Of a stretch of 7,314 nucleotides of DNA, positions 1 to 5,518 are shown piece after piece (position 1 is the first letter of the stretch; every line of letters starts with the position of its first letter). The translations under genes were made by a program, and so were the position numbers. Below the pieces are notes generated by a model. It saw only the letters and a list, made by a program, of their open reading frames with translations, was not told the origin of the DNA and made no database searches. The stretch is from an uncultured Oscillibacter sp. (GTDB taxonomy: Bacteria; Bacillota; Clostridia; Oscillospirales; Oscillospiraceae), in contig CAJTJA010000089.1 in the NCBI GenBank assembly GCA_910576845.1, positions 1 through 7,314 on the forward strand, in the 5' to 3' direction.

Positions 1-1
1 T

Positions 2-277
2 CTCTACTACGGCAACATCACACCCAACGCGCAGGACATGGCGCCCCATTCGGAGTTGAGACGAGCGACAGACCGAGTAACCCGCTTTGAAAAGCAGCTC
101 ACCGAGCGGCTTGACGAGGCCGGGCAAACGATCCTGGCAAAGCTCATCGAATCACAGCAGGAGATCGACAGCATCACCGCCATGGAAAACTTCATCCTGG
201 GTTTCCGGCTGGGTGTCCGAATAATGGCCGAATGCATGGATAGCAATGATGGCGATATCAGAACTGGAGGTGAATAG
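2..277 (+). CDS. DUF6809-like small protein, 3' part (5' end outside window)
   Basis: The frame is open to the left edge: codons from position 2 read LYYGNITPNAQD before the first internal ATG at 38, so that ATG is not the real start and the gene is cut by the window. The visible 91 residues are charged and mostly helical, with LYYGNITP, a heptad-like middle (around ELRRATDRV to LIESQQEID) and ENFILGFRLGVRIMAECM near the end. That pattern matches the DUF6809 family of short clostridial proteins, whose function I do not know. The stop at 275-277 lies two bases before the first integrase ATG, and that integrase's GGAGG site lies inside this gene, so the two are probably co-transcribed and coupled. 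It may be an accessory or control protein of the mobile element; that is inference from position. The family call rests on pattern memory, not a search. Confidence 0.7.
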   Translation, partial: LYYGNITPNAQDMAPHSELRRATDRVTRFEKQLTERLDEAGQTILAKLIESQQEIDSITAMENFILGFRLGVRIMAECMDSNDGDIRTGGE

Positions 278-279
278 TC

Positions 280-1485
280 ATGGCAAAGCGCCGACCATCT
301 GGCGACGGCATGGTACGCAAACGGGAGGATGGCCGCTGGGAAGGCCGCATCGTGGTAGGGCACAAGGCAGACGGCGATTCCATCTTCCGCTACATCTACG
401 CTAATACCCAGAAGGAGTTGACCGCGAAGCTCCGCCAGAATATCGACCTCTACCAGGGCATCGACCTGACCGAGCAGAGCAGGATGACCCTCGCGGAATG
501 GCTGGAGCGGTGGCTGGTACAGATGTCCGCCACCCTCCGGCCCAGCACCTTGGAGCACTACCGAAAAGGCATGGAAAACCATGTAGTGCCCTATCTGGGA
601 ACGAAAATGCTCACCCAAGTGACAGCGGCGGATCTGCGGAAGCTGTATGATACCCTGAAACGGTGCGGAAGGAAGAATCCCCGACCCGGCCAGAGTCTTG
701 GACTCTCCGGCACCACCGTTCACAATATCCACGCCACGCTCCACCAAGCCCTCCGGGCGGCGCTGGAACAAGGATTCATCCCCAGAAACCCCGCCGACGA
801 GGTGGAGCCACCTAAAATCATCCGCCAGCCCATGAAGATTTTGAACGAGGAACAGCTTGATACCTTCATGGGAGCTATTGAGGCAGACCCCATCTGGCAC
901 GACTTCTTCTACACAGAGCTGACCACCGGCCTCCGGCTGGGCGAGATCTGCGGGCTCATGTGGACGGACTTTGACGGCAAAGCGGGGACGCTTCAAATCA
1001 GCCGCAGCCTTCATAAAGAAAAGGGCGGGCGGCTGGTGGCCGGGGACACCAAAACCTATGCTGGGACGAGGAAGATCGTCCTGCCTCCCAGTACGGCCCA
1101 ACTTCTGCGGGATCGCAAAAAGAAGTCCTTCTCCCCTTGGATTTTCCACGATCCCATTCGCCCAGAGGCTCCCATGAACCCCAAAAGTGCCTACCATCAG
1201 TTGAAGAAACTGCTGGCACAGACGGGGCTGCCAAATATCCGTTTCCATGACCTTCGTCACACATTTTCCAGCCATGCACTGGCCAGCGGGGTGGATGCCA
1301 AGACCCTGTCCGGCATCCTGGGCCATACGAAAGCATCCTTCACGCTGGACACCTATACCCACACCACCAGCGATATGCATAGGCGGGCCGCCGACATCGT
1401 GGGCGGTTTTCTGACCGACTACCTCGGAAAGGAGATGAAACCTTGGCAAAACGCAGAAAACGGGGCGAGGGAAGCGTCCACCTGA
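280..1485 (+). CDS. Tyrosine recombinase / integrase, first of tandem pair (Int1)
   Basis: This is a 401-residue phage/transposon-type tyrosine recombinase that would cut and rejoin DNA at attachment sites to integrate or excise a mobile element. GGAGG at 266-270, nine bases upstream, supports the ATG. Domains in order: an AP2-like arm-binding region at about residues 5-58 (GDGMVRKREDGRWEGR), a SAM-like core-binding domain at about 69-127, and the catalytic domain at about 185-372. The full catalytic set is visible: R219 (TTGLRLGE), K258 (beta-hairpin Lys), H323 and R326 (HDLRH), H349 (LGH) and nucleophile Y359 (DTYTH). Nothing is missing, so the enzyme should be active. It lies two bases after the DUF6809-like gene and its last 43 bases overlap the second integrase gene, which suggests one operon. 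Length and motifs fit the Tn916-Int-like group. It is not a simple Xer protein because it carries the arm domain. Which att site it uses cannot be read from the gene. Confidence 0.95.
   Translation: MAKRRPSGDGMVRKREDGRWEGRIVVGHKADGDSIFRYIYANTQKELTAKLRQNIDLYQGIDLTEQSRMTLAEWLERWLVQMSATLRPSTLEHYRKGMENHVVPYLGTKMLTQVTAADLRKLYDTLKRCGRKNPRPGQSLGLSGTTVHNIHATLHQALRAALEQGFIPRNPADEVEPPKIIRQPMKILNEEQLDTFMGAIEADPIWHDFFYTELTTGLRLGEICGLMWTDFDGKAGTLQISRSLHKEKGGRLVAGDTKTYAGTRKIVLPPSTAQLLRDRKKKSFSPWIFHDPIRPEAPMNPKSAYHQLKKLLAQTGLPNIRFHDLRHTFSSHALASGVDAKTLSGILGHTKASFTLDTYTHTTSDMHRRAADIVGGFLTDYLGKEMKPWQNAENGAREAST
1429..1434 (+). promoter_or_regulatory. Ribosome binding site fixing the TTG start of Int2
   Basis: AAGGAG lies eight bases before the TTG at 1443-1445, inside the end of the first integrase gene. 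The TTG start is further supported because the encoded MAKRR aligns with the N terminus of Int1 (MAKRR from ATG at 280), and the DNA just after the two start codons is alike (GGCAAAGCGC versus GGCAAAACGC). The ATG at 1435 is in the Int1 frame and cannot serve Int2. Confidence 0.8.
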
Positions 1486-2879
1486 GAAAAGACGGCCGCT
1501 GGGAGGGGCGGGCGGTTATCGGATATGATGACAAGGGGCTTCCTGTCACCAAAAATGTCCTCGCAAAAACCAAATCTGAATGTGCTTCAAAACTCAAAGC
1601 CCTAAAGGATAGCATCCAAGCCCCCGCACCTGACCAACCAAAACCGGGAATTTTATTGAGCGATTGGTTGGATTTCTGGTATCAAAGCTATAAAAAGCCC
1701 AACTTACGGTCCAACACCCAGATGTCCTATGAGCGGCGCATCTATCAGCACATCATCCCCGCGCTGGGCGGCACTCAGCTGGACAAGCTCACCACCAGCG
1801 ATATCCAGCAGTTTTATGCCAAGCTCAAACAGGGCGGCAGGCTGATCCGCGCCGAGATTTACGGAGAGGGCCTCTCCGATCAGACTGTCCGGGGTATCCA
1901 CACCACCCTCCATGCCGCGCTGGACAAGGCCGTGGCGGAGAAGCTGATTTTTCGCAACCCTACTGATGGCTGCCGCCTCCCACCCGCCAGGGCCAGGGAA
2001 ATGCAGGTTCTGTCCCCAGAAGAAATTCAAAGGTTACTGATCCAGGCTAAAGAGGATGGCTGTTTCGAACTCCTTCTGTTGGAGCTCTCCACCGGCCTTC
2101 GCCGGGGTGAGATCTGCGCCCTCCAATGGGATGATCTGAACTTCCGCACCGGGGAGCTCCGGGTGGTACGGCAAGTCCATCGCATCCAAGGAGAATTGGT
2201 AGTTTCGCCGCCTAAAACCAAAGCAGGCAACCGAAGTGTACTTCTCCCTGTCCCTGTTCTGAACATCCTCAAAGCATACCGGGAAGCCATAAACTCCAGG
2301 TGGATATTCCCCTCTCCGCTCAAAGAGGATTCCCCCAGAGATCCCGCCGCTGTCCGACAGCGGTTACAAATTATCCTGGAACGCTCCGGGTGTAAAAAGG
2401 TCAGATTTCATGATCTTAGACATGCGTTCTGTACTGCCGCACTGGAACACGGTATGGACGTGAAAACACTCTCCACCATCATCGGGCACGTATCCAGCAG
2501 CACCACGCTGAACGTCTACGCCCATATCACCGATGAGATGCGGCGGAAAGCGGCAGCAAAGATCGACCAGGGCATTGGGAAAGCAGGCCCACCGCAGGCA
2601 GAGACTAACGTAGCACCCCAGAAACCAGCCCCCAGCACTTTCCAGGCCCACAAGGGTAAGCGGCGCAAAGCCGGAACGGGCTGCGTCACTCAAATCAACG
2701 ACCATCTTTGGGAGGGCCGGTACTCCCCCATCTGGCCGGATGGGAAAAAGCATCCACGCAACATTTACGCCCACAGCGAAGCGGAATGCGAAAAGCTGCT
2801 GGCGGAAATGATCCACGAGATGAAAGCAGAGATTGCTGCTGAGAAGGAGCGGCAAAAGGCAGTGGCAAAGGCAAGCTAA
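1443..2879 (+). CDS. Tyrosine recombinase / integrase, second of tandem pair, with extra C-terminal arm-like domain (Int2)
   Basis: This 478-residue tyrosine recombinase is a diverged paralogue of the preceding Int1 and starts at TTG. N-terminal AP2-like arm domain at about residues 3-58 (KRRKRGEGSV, then WEGR), core-binding domain at about 70-130, catalytic domain at about 187-375. Catalytic residues are R220 (STGLRRGE), K258 (PPKTK), H323 and R326 (HDLRH), H349 (IGH) and nucleophile Y359 (NVYAH). From K258 on, the numbering is the same as in Int1. The unusual part is residues 376-478: a Pro/Ala/Gln-rich linker, then a second copy of the arm-domain pattern (KRRKAGTGCV at 406-415, WEGR at 423-426, then a helix of the AECEKLLAEM type), then a charged Glu/Lys/Ala tail. 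This adds roughly 75-100 residues to the usual length of about 380-400. The gene overlaps Int1 by 43 bases and ends just before a strong terminator, so it closes the operon. Function as a partner recombinase or directionality-changing partner is inference. Confidence 0.93.
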   Translation: MAKRRKRGEGSVHLRKDGRWEGRAVIGYDDKGLPVTKNVLAKTKSECASKLKALKDSIQAPAPDQPKPGILLSDWLDFWYQSYKKPNLRSNTQMSYERRIYQHIIPALGGTQLDKLTTSDIQQFYAKLKQGGRLIRAEIYGEGLSDQTVRGIHTTLHAALDKAVAEKLIFRNPTDGCRLPPARAREMQVLSPEEIQRLLIQAKEDGCFELLLLELSTGLRRGEICALQWDDLNFRTGELRVVRQVHRIQGELVVSPPKTKAGNRSVLLPVPVLNILKAYREAINSRWIFPSPLKEDSPRDPAAVRQRLQIILERSGCKKVRFHDLRHAFCTAALEHGMDVKTLSTIIGHVSSSTTLNVYAHITDEMRRKAAAKIDQGIGKAGPPQAETNVAPQKPAPSTFQAHKGKRRKAGTGCVTQINDHLWEGRYSPIWPDGKKHPRNIYAHSEAECEKLLAEMIHEMKAEIAAEKERQKAVAKAS

Positions 2880-2885
2880 GCCGAA

Positions 2886-2923
2886 CGGCGCACCGGGTGA
2901 AACGCCCGGTGCGCCGCTTTTTT
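2886..2923 (+). terminator. Intrinsic terminator of the integrase operon
   Basis: A perfect 12-bp stem (CGGCGCACCGGG at 2886-2897, CCCGGTGCGCCG at 2905-2916) with a seven-base loop is followed by C and then six Ts (2918-2923). It begins seven bases after the Int2 stop codon. This is a textbook Rho-independent terminator for plus-strand transcription. Confidence 0.93.
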
Positions 2924-2955
2924 CCTGTCTGTGGCTTGTTATGTGGTCAAACCCG

Positions 2956-2984
2956 AAATGCAAAAAATCAAATGCCAAAAAATG
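2956..2984 (+). repeat. Degenerate tandem repeat AAATGC(C)AAAAAAT
   Basis: Two adjacent units, AAATGCAAAAAATC (2956-2969) and AAATGCCAAAAAATG (2970-2984), differ by one inserted C and the last base. They start 33 bases after the terminator T-run. Short direct repeats near an integrase gene can be arm-type binding sites for the AP2-like N-terminal domain; that role is inferred only from position. The A-rich composition makes chance similarity possible. Confidence 0.45.
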
Positions 2985-3187
2985 TGCTGTCAAGCCGCAG
3001 AATGCAGGGCTTTTACGCAGAAACGCTCGGATTATATTGGGTCGCTGTTCCAAGATGAACCTGCTATCACATCCTTACCAACTGATTTCCAACCCTCGGA
3101 ACGCCTCCATTCGGCGCTTTGGGGGCATTTTTGTTCCGGAAAAGCGAAGGTAATGGTGCTTTCCGCTCCATTGCCTCCGCCCGCTCG

Positions 3188-3235
3188 TTTCCTGTTGTGG
3201 GTCAGGTTGTGGGTCAAGACGCAAAAGCGGCACGC
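3188..3235 (+). repeat. Left copy of att-like direct repeat, with internal 12-bp tandem
   Basis: This copy reads TTTCCT, then two 12-bp units GTTGTGGGTCAG (3194-3205) and GTTGTGGGTCAA (3206-3217), then GACGCAAAAG and CGGCACGC. The 25 bases 3211-3235 match 4440-4464 at 22 positions, in the same orientation, 1,229 bases away. The upstream TTTCCT is also shared with 4427-4432. The left copy has one more 12-bp unit than the right copy. Together the two copies bracket the DUF2971 gene. Candidate attachment core or recombinase site; no cleavage site can be deduced. Confidence 0.6.
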
Positions 3236-3243
3236 TGCACCAA

Positions 3244-4407
3244 TTACGAAATCTGTACTCTTGATGCTTTCGACCCCTCGAAAACTATTGCCCATCCATC
3301 CAGCCACTCCTGATATTTTTCGTCAAACCCATTATCGCTCTTATTCGTCTCCTGGGACAATGATAAAATCTTTGTCGGCGTCACCTCAATATGCCTGTCA
3401 TCGTCTTCAAGCTCCGCTTCAAAAAACACGAAGTCAAATACCTCCGTTTTCACGCCATCTCCAGTATAACTATGGCGGCTTACTCGATCACGAATAATCT
3501 CATAGATTTGCTGCCTATATTCCTCCCGCATTAAAGGGCCTGTGATGATTCCCACCAATTGGGTCGGCTGGTAATGGAACAACCGCTCATGCTTAGTAAA
3601 GCTCATATGTTCGCCCATCAGCCATGCCAATGGGGCCTTGAGCAGCAATCGCACCTCTTGCTCATAGCTCCAGCTTTTGTGCTTTTCCAAGTACTGCCTT
3701 TCCTGAGCATTAATCAGCTTGATGCGTTCAGGCTCATCCGGCAAAAAATTTGCTACGTGCTGCGGAAACCGCATAAACGCATCGCCAAAAGCAGGCTTAT
3801 CACCATAAGCTACATCTTGGAAAACAAATGATTCCGGCATTTGCCAACTCGTATGTGGCCCAATTCCTCCAGGTGTAAGGCGATGAACACTCCGCCGCAT
3901 ATCCTGCACTGCCTGCCTCAATTTCCCATCAATAGGCTTAAAAATCAAACAGTAACCCTGATACCTCGATGCGTAATGCGCCCACATCAAGTGGTTGTCA
4001 CACGTTTTCGAAAACGAAGCGAAATAGCTGTCCTCCGGACGATATAAATCAATGAAGCGAGTAACAAGCGTTTTCAACGCCATAGCAAAAAGCAACTCAG
4101 GCGGATTGGGGATTTCCTGTAATGCGCGCACATAGTCAAAAGAAAGTGCCGCTTGAAAAGTCATGGGCGAATTCTGCGACAGCACAACCGACAATGATTT
4201 TGCCCACTCAGTCAAATTAATGTGCGCAATTGGTTTCCATGCGCACTCCAGCAGGCGAAACCATCGATCCTGCTCTGGGCCAAAAGAATAAAATGGTTTC
4301 CCATCATAGGGGTCATTGTTTTCACTCGTAGATCCAAAGTAGATTTCATGATATAAAAGTTCTTTTAGAGAGAGTTCGCTTGCTGGCCGATAGCGATAGT
4401 AGAACAT
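3244..4407 (-). CDS. DUF2971 family protein
   Basis: A 387-residue protein read from ATG at 4405-4407, preceded by a G-rich ribosome-binding stretch (AGAGGGGGTGGG on the minus strand, ending about six bases before the ATG). Signature features of DUF2971 are visible: an N-terminal YRYRP segment, NDPYDG at about 31-36, SFSKTCDNHLMWAHYA at about 131-146 with GYCLIF at 151-156, and KSWSYEQEVRLL at about 244-255. No signal peptide or clear membrane helix is seen, so it is probably cytoplasmic. The biochemical role of DUF2971 is not established to my knowledge. It often occurs as accessory cargo, and a defence or abortive-infection role is only a suggestion. The gene lies 35 bases after the end of the unknown 99-residue gene on the same strand, so read-through expression is possible, yet imperfect direct repeats (3188-3235, 4421-4464) flank it, which marks it as possible separately acquired cargo. 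After its TAA stop the same frame stays open for nine codons and ends in FAS-stop inside the left repeat. Confidence 0.85.
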   Translation of the reverse strand: MFYYRYRPASELSLKELLYHEIYFGSTSENNDPYDGKPFYSFGPEQDRWFRLLECAWKPIAHINLTEWAKSLSVVLSQNSPMTFQAALSFDYVRALQEIPNPPELLFAMALKTLVTRFIDLYRPEDSYFASFSKTCDNHLMWAHYASRYQGYCLIFKPIDGKLRQAVQDMRRSVHRLTPGGIGPHTSWQMPESFVFQDVAYGDKPAFGDAFMRFPQHVANFLPDEPERIKLINAQERQYLEKHKSWSYEQEVRLLLKAPLAWLMGEHMSFTKHERLFHYQPTQLVGIITGPLMREEYRQQIYEIIRDRVSRHSYTGDGVKTEVFDFVFFEAELEDDDRHIEVTPTKILSLSQETNKSDNGFDEKYQEWLDGWAIVFEGSKASRVQIS

Positions 4408-4420
4408 TGATTCCCACCCC

Positions 4421-4464
4421 CTCTTGTTTCCTAATTGTTGGGTCAGGACGCAAAAGAGGGACGC
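4421..4464 (+). repeat. Right copy of att-like direct repeat
   Basis: This copy reads CTTGTTTCCT (4423-4432), AATTGTTGGGTCAG (4433-4446), GACGCAAAAG (4447-4456) and AGGGACGC. It matches the copy at 3188-3235, with 22 of 25 identical bases in 4440-4464 versus 3211-3235. It spans the stop codon of the 99-residue gene (minus-strand TGA at 4443-4445) and ends next to the ribosome-binding region of the DUF2971 gene. Both copies can encode a tail of the form F-A-S-stop on the minus strand, which suggests a recombination site overlapping the 3' end of a gene. Confidence 0.6.
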
Positions 4465-4742
4465 ACATCGGTCAGAGGTAATCCAAGCCGAACCGCCCGA
4501 TCCCGCTCATACGTAACCCGAGTGACCTCCTCTATGAACCGCCGCTCTCTCTCATCTGCACCAGCCCATCGCACTCTATACTTCCGGCACATCTGGAAAA
4601 ATATCGCGTAAAAACGTTCCGCTTCTGGATCCTTACGGCAATACCACTCCGCATCAGAAGCAGATTTTTCTTTTCTTGAGTTCCATCTGAGCCCCTCCCC
4701 GTCAAACAAGATAGGTAAAAAATATCCTTTTCGCCGCTTCAT
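4443..4742 (-). CDS. Unknown 99-residue protein translationally coupled to the GNAT gene
   Basis: Start chosen at ATG 4740-4742, which overlaps the TGA stop of the upstream acetyltransferase gene (4739-4741) as ATGA, a standard coupling arrangement. A TTG two codons further upstream is possible but has no advantage. The product begins MKRRKGYFLPILFDGEGLRW and then has a charged, probably helical body (AEWYCRKDPEAERFYAIFFQ, then RERRFIEEVTRVTYERD). I do not recognise a family. It is basic at the N terminus, with Trp and Cys residues but no CxxC metal pair, and no membrane span. Its last codons (PSFAS, stop) lie inside the right att-like repeat, so the natural C terminus could have been changed by recombination there. 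Tight linkage to the GNAT-like gene suggests a shared job, for example substrate and modifier or toxin and partner; this is inference. Confidence 0.7.
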   Translation of the reverse strand: MKRRKGYFLPILFDGEGLRWNSRKEKSASDAEWYCRKDPEAERFYAIFFQMCRKYRVRWAGADERERRFIEEVTRVTYERDRAVRLGLPLTDVRPSFAS

Positions 4743-5191
4743 CCGCAATCAAATATCGGAAGCGGAACCGCCCCAAAGTCCGTTTCGTAGTGCCTCGCCA
4801 GTTCCGTGGTTTTTGCCTCCAGCACTACGTCTCCAGCAAACCCATTATCAATGGACAGCCTGATCCCGTACGCGATCATCAGCCGCCCAATGCCCGTATA
4901 TTTTGGTGCCCCACCGTCAAGGTTCGGATTCGATTCCGGCTGGGCCTCCATATAGACAATGTGGACGACCAGCGAATTGCTCAGAATCTCATACGCTCCA
5001 AGAGCAATCAGTTCATCGCCCACTTTGGCTGCATACTTCTCAAAACGATCTGCCGACAAATACTCGCTCGTCCAAGAGGTCTGCCACACAGGCGGTAGGT
5101 TTGTCAACTCCGCATCAGCCTGCGTCATCGGCACAATGGAAACGGGGACCTGCTGATTCATCCTGTCAAAAACAAACGGTTTGAACTGCAC
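4739..5191 (-). CDS. GNAT-like N-acetyltransferase
   Basis: A GTG start at 5189-5191 gives 150 residues. It is preferred because GAGG (5200-5203, minus strand) lies eight bases upstream and an extended -10 lies just before it. The open frame continues to 5323, but that extension is low-complexity and contains the promoter. The C-terminal half has the GNAT acetyl-CoA loop pattern KYTGIGRLMIAYGIRLS (residues 97-113, core GIGR), then DNGFAGDVVLEAK (115-127) and YETDFGAV (135-142), as in small single-domain acetyltransferases. It would transfer an acetyl group from acetyl-CoA to an amine; the substrate is unknown. The fold assignment is good, but the N-terminal acceptor region is not diagnostic. 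It overlaps the next gene by four bases (ATGA). A GNAT toxin of the TacT/AtaT type would normally follow a small DNA-binding antitoxin gene, which is not seen upstream, so a toxin role is not favoured. Confidence 0.75.
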   Translation of the reverse strand: MQFKPFVFDRMNQQVPVSIVPMTQADAELTNLPPVWQTSWTSEYLSADRFEKYAAKVGDELIALGAYEILSNSLVVHIVYMEAQPESNPNLDGGAPKYTGIGRLMIAYGIRLSIDNGFAGDVVLEAKTTELARHYETDFGAVPLPIFDCG

Positions 5192-5199
5192 ATCCCTCA

Positions 5200-5218
5200 C
5201 CTCGTAAACAGTATACCA
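5200..5218 (-). promoter_or_regulatory. Extended -10 promoter and ribosome binding site for the GNAT gene
   Basis: On the minus strand TGGTATACT (5210-5218) is an extended -10 (TG, one base, then TATACT at 5210-5215). No good -35 is seen at 17 bp; only T-rich DNA lies there, which is tolerable for an extended -10. The leader would be very short, reaching the GAGGTG site (5198-5203) and the GTG start at 5191. Confidence 0.5.
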
Positions 5219-5307
5219 CAAAACAAAGAAAAAGAAAAGCTCATTTTCCTCGCATAAATATTGCGCCGCTGTAAACAATAAGAGGGCCTTCTCCCAAATT
5301 ATTTCTC

Positions 5308-5336
5308 TCGACTTCCGCCCCAAAGTATGGTATGTT
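5308..5336 (+). promoter_or_regulatory. Possible promoter of the leader region
   Basis: TCGACT (5308-5313, four of six matches to TTGACA) is followed after 17 bases by TATGTT (5331-5336), which carries the extended TG at 5328-5329. A start about seven bases downstream would give a transcript beginning just before the GAAGGAGG site at 5346-5353. Confidence 0.4.
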
Positions 5337-5361
5337 ACGATGCTTGAAGGAGGCGAGAGGT

Positions 5362-5403
5362 TTGGAGCGGCAGAGGAAGGGCATCCATCAAAATCATACG
5401 TAA
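5362..5403 (+). CDS. Possible 13-residue leader peptide
   Basis: GAAGGAGG at 5346-5353, eight bases before a TTG, sets up translation of MERQRKGIHQNHT ending at TAA (5401-5403). The stop codon overlaps the first bases of the strong hairpin at 5402-5436. A well-placed ribosome binding site, a tiny frame and a hairpin in this order look like a transcription attenuator upstream of the serine recombinase gene. It could equally be the remnant of a lost gene. No functional family is recognisable at this size. Confidence 0.35.
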   Translation: MERQRKGIHQNHT

Positions 5404-5436
5404 GCGGCTGTTTCCCGTTGCGGGGAACAGCCGCTT
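5402..5436 (+). terminator. Strong hairpin, possible attenuator or terminator
   Basis: AAGCGGCTGTT (5402-5412) pairs with AACAGCCGCTT (5426-5436), and the stem extends inward through TCCC/GGGG with one G-T pair to about 15 bp around a five-base loop. The downstream run is only TTTCCCTT, so termination would be weak on the plus strand; the minus-strand side also lacks a T-run. It may act as an attenuator between the leader frame and the recombinase gene. Confidence 0.5.
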
Positions 5437-5461
5437 TCCCTTCCTCTGAGATAAATTCATA

Positions 5462-5489
5462 TTGTACAGAGCCATAGCTCCCCTAAAAT
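5462..5489 (+). promoter_or_regulatory. Weak possible promoter directly upstream of the serine recombinase
   Basis: TAAAAT at 5484-5489 is a good -10 (five of six). TTGTAC at 5462-5467, 16 bases upstream, is a poor -35 (three of six). The recombinase gene's AAGGAGG (5506-5512) follows at a normal distance. Confidence 0.35.
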
Positions 5490-5518
5490 GAAGCTATTAC
5501 CATGTAAGGAGGAGCGTT

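Larger units (their letters stand above)
2..2923 (+). mobile_element. Integration module at one end of an integrative element
   Basis: The DUF6809-like gene, Int1 and Int2 are packed with a two-base gap and a 43-base overlap and share one terminator, giving a self-contained integration module. Such modules normally sit at the end of an integrative element next to an attachment site, and the repeats at 2956-2984 and 3188-3235 just beyond fit that. The rest of the element would lie left of the window. The exact element boundary cannot be fixed from this sequence alone; treat the limits as those of the visible operon. Confidence 0.5.
2924..3243. other. Gene-free interval beside the integrases carrying short repeats
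   Basis: About 320 bases between the integrase terminator and the end of the minus-strand DUF2971 gene. I see no gene with a start site here; open frames on both strands are short, overlap each other and lack motifs. It does contain a degenerate A-rich tandem repeat (2956-2984), a 12-bp tandem (3194-3217) and one copy of the att-like repeat (3188-3235). A single TGTGGTCAA at 2942-2950 resembles the TGTGGGTCAA found at 3209-3217. The position just outside an integrase operon is where attachment and arm-type sites are expected, so this is the most likely att region of the window. Confidence 0.5.
5192..5518. other. Control region between the minus-strand operon and the serine recombinase gene
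   Basis: This 327-base interval holds no large gene. It contains the minus-strand promoter and RBS described at 5200-5218, a possible plus-strand promoter (5308-5336), a possible 13-codon leader peptide (5362-5403), a strong hairpin (5402-5436) and a second possible promoter just before the recombinase gene (5462-5489). Recombination (res-like) sites often lie upstream of small resolvase genes, but I see no convincing set of inverted repeats; only ATAGCT and AGCTAT around 5474-5497. Confidence 0.5.

Noticed and set aside
7..1449. 480-codon open frame on the minus strand across the DUF6809-like and Int1 genes
   Set aside because: It is antisense to an integrase with a complete active site, has no ribosome binding site or recognisable motifs, and arises from GC-rich codon use on the opposite strand.
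2364..3053. 229-codon minus-strand frame across the end of Int2 and its terminator
   Set aside because: It runs through a strong terminator hairpin and antisense to the conserved catalytic part of Int2; no domain is visible.
2833..3497. Plus-strand frames of 106 and 188 codons after Int2
   Set aside because: They overlap the terminator and the 3' end of the DUF2971 gene in antisense, overlap one another, and show no family pattern.
5192..5323. N-terminal extension of the GNAT frame up to 5323
   Set aside because: The added residues are low-complexity, and the region contains an extended -10 promoter and the ribosome binding site for the GTG start at 5191.
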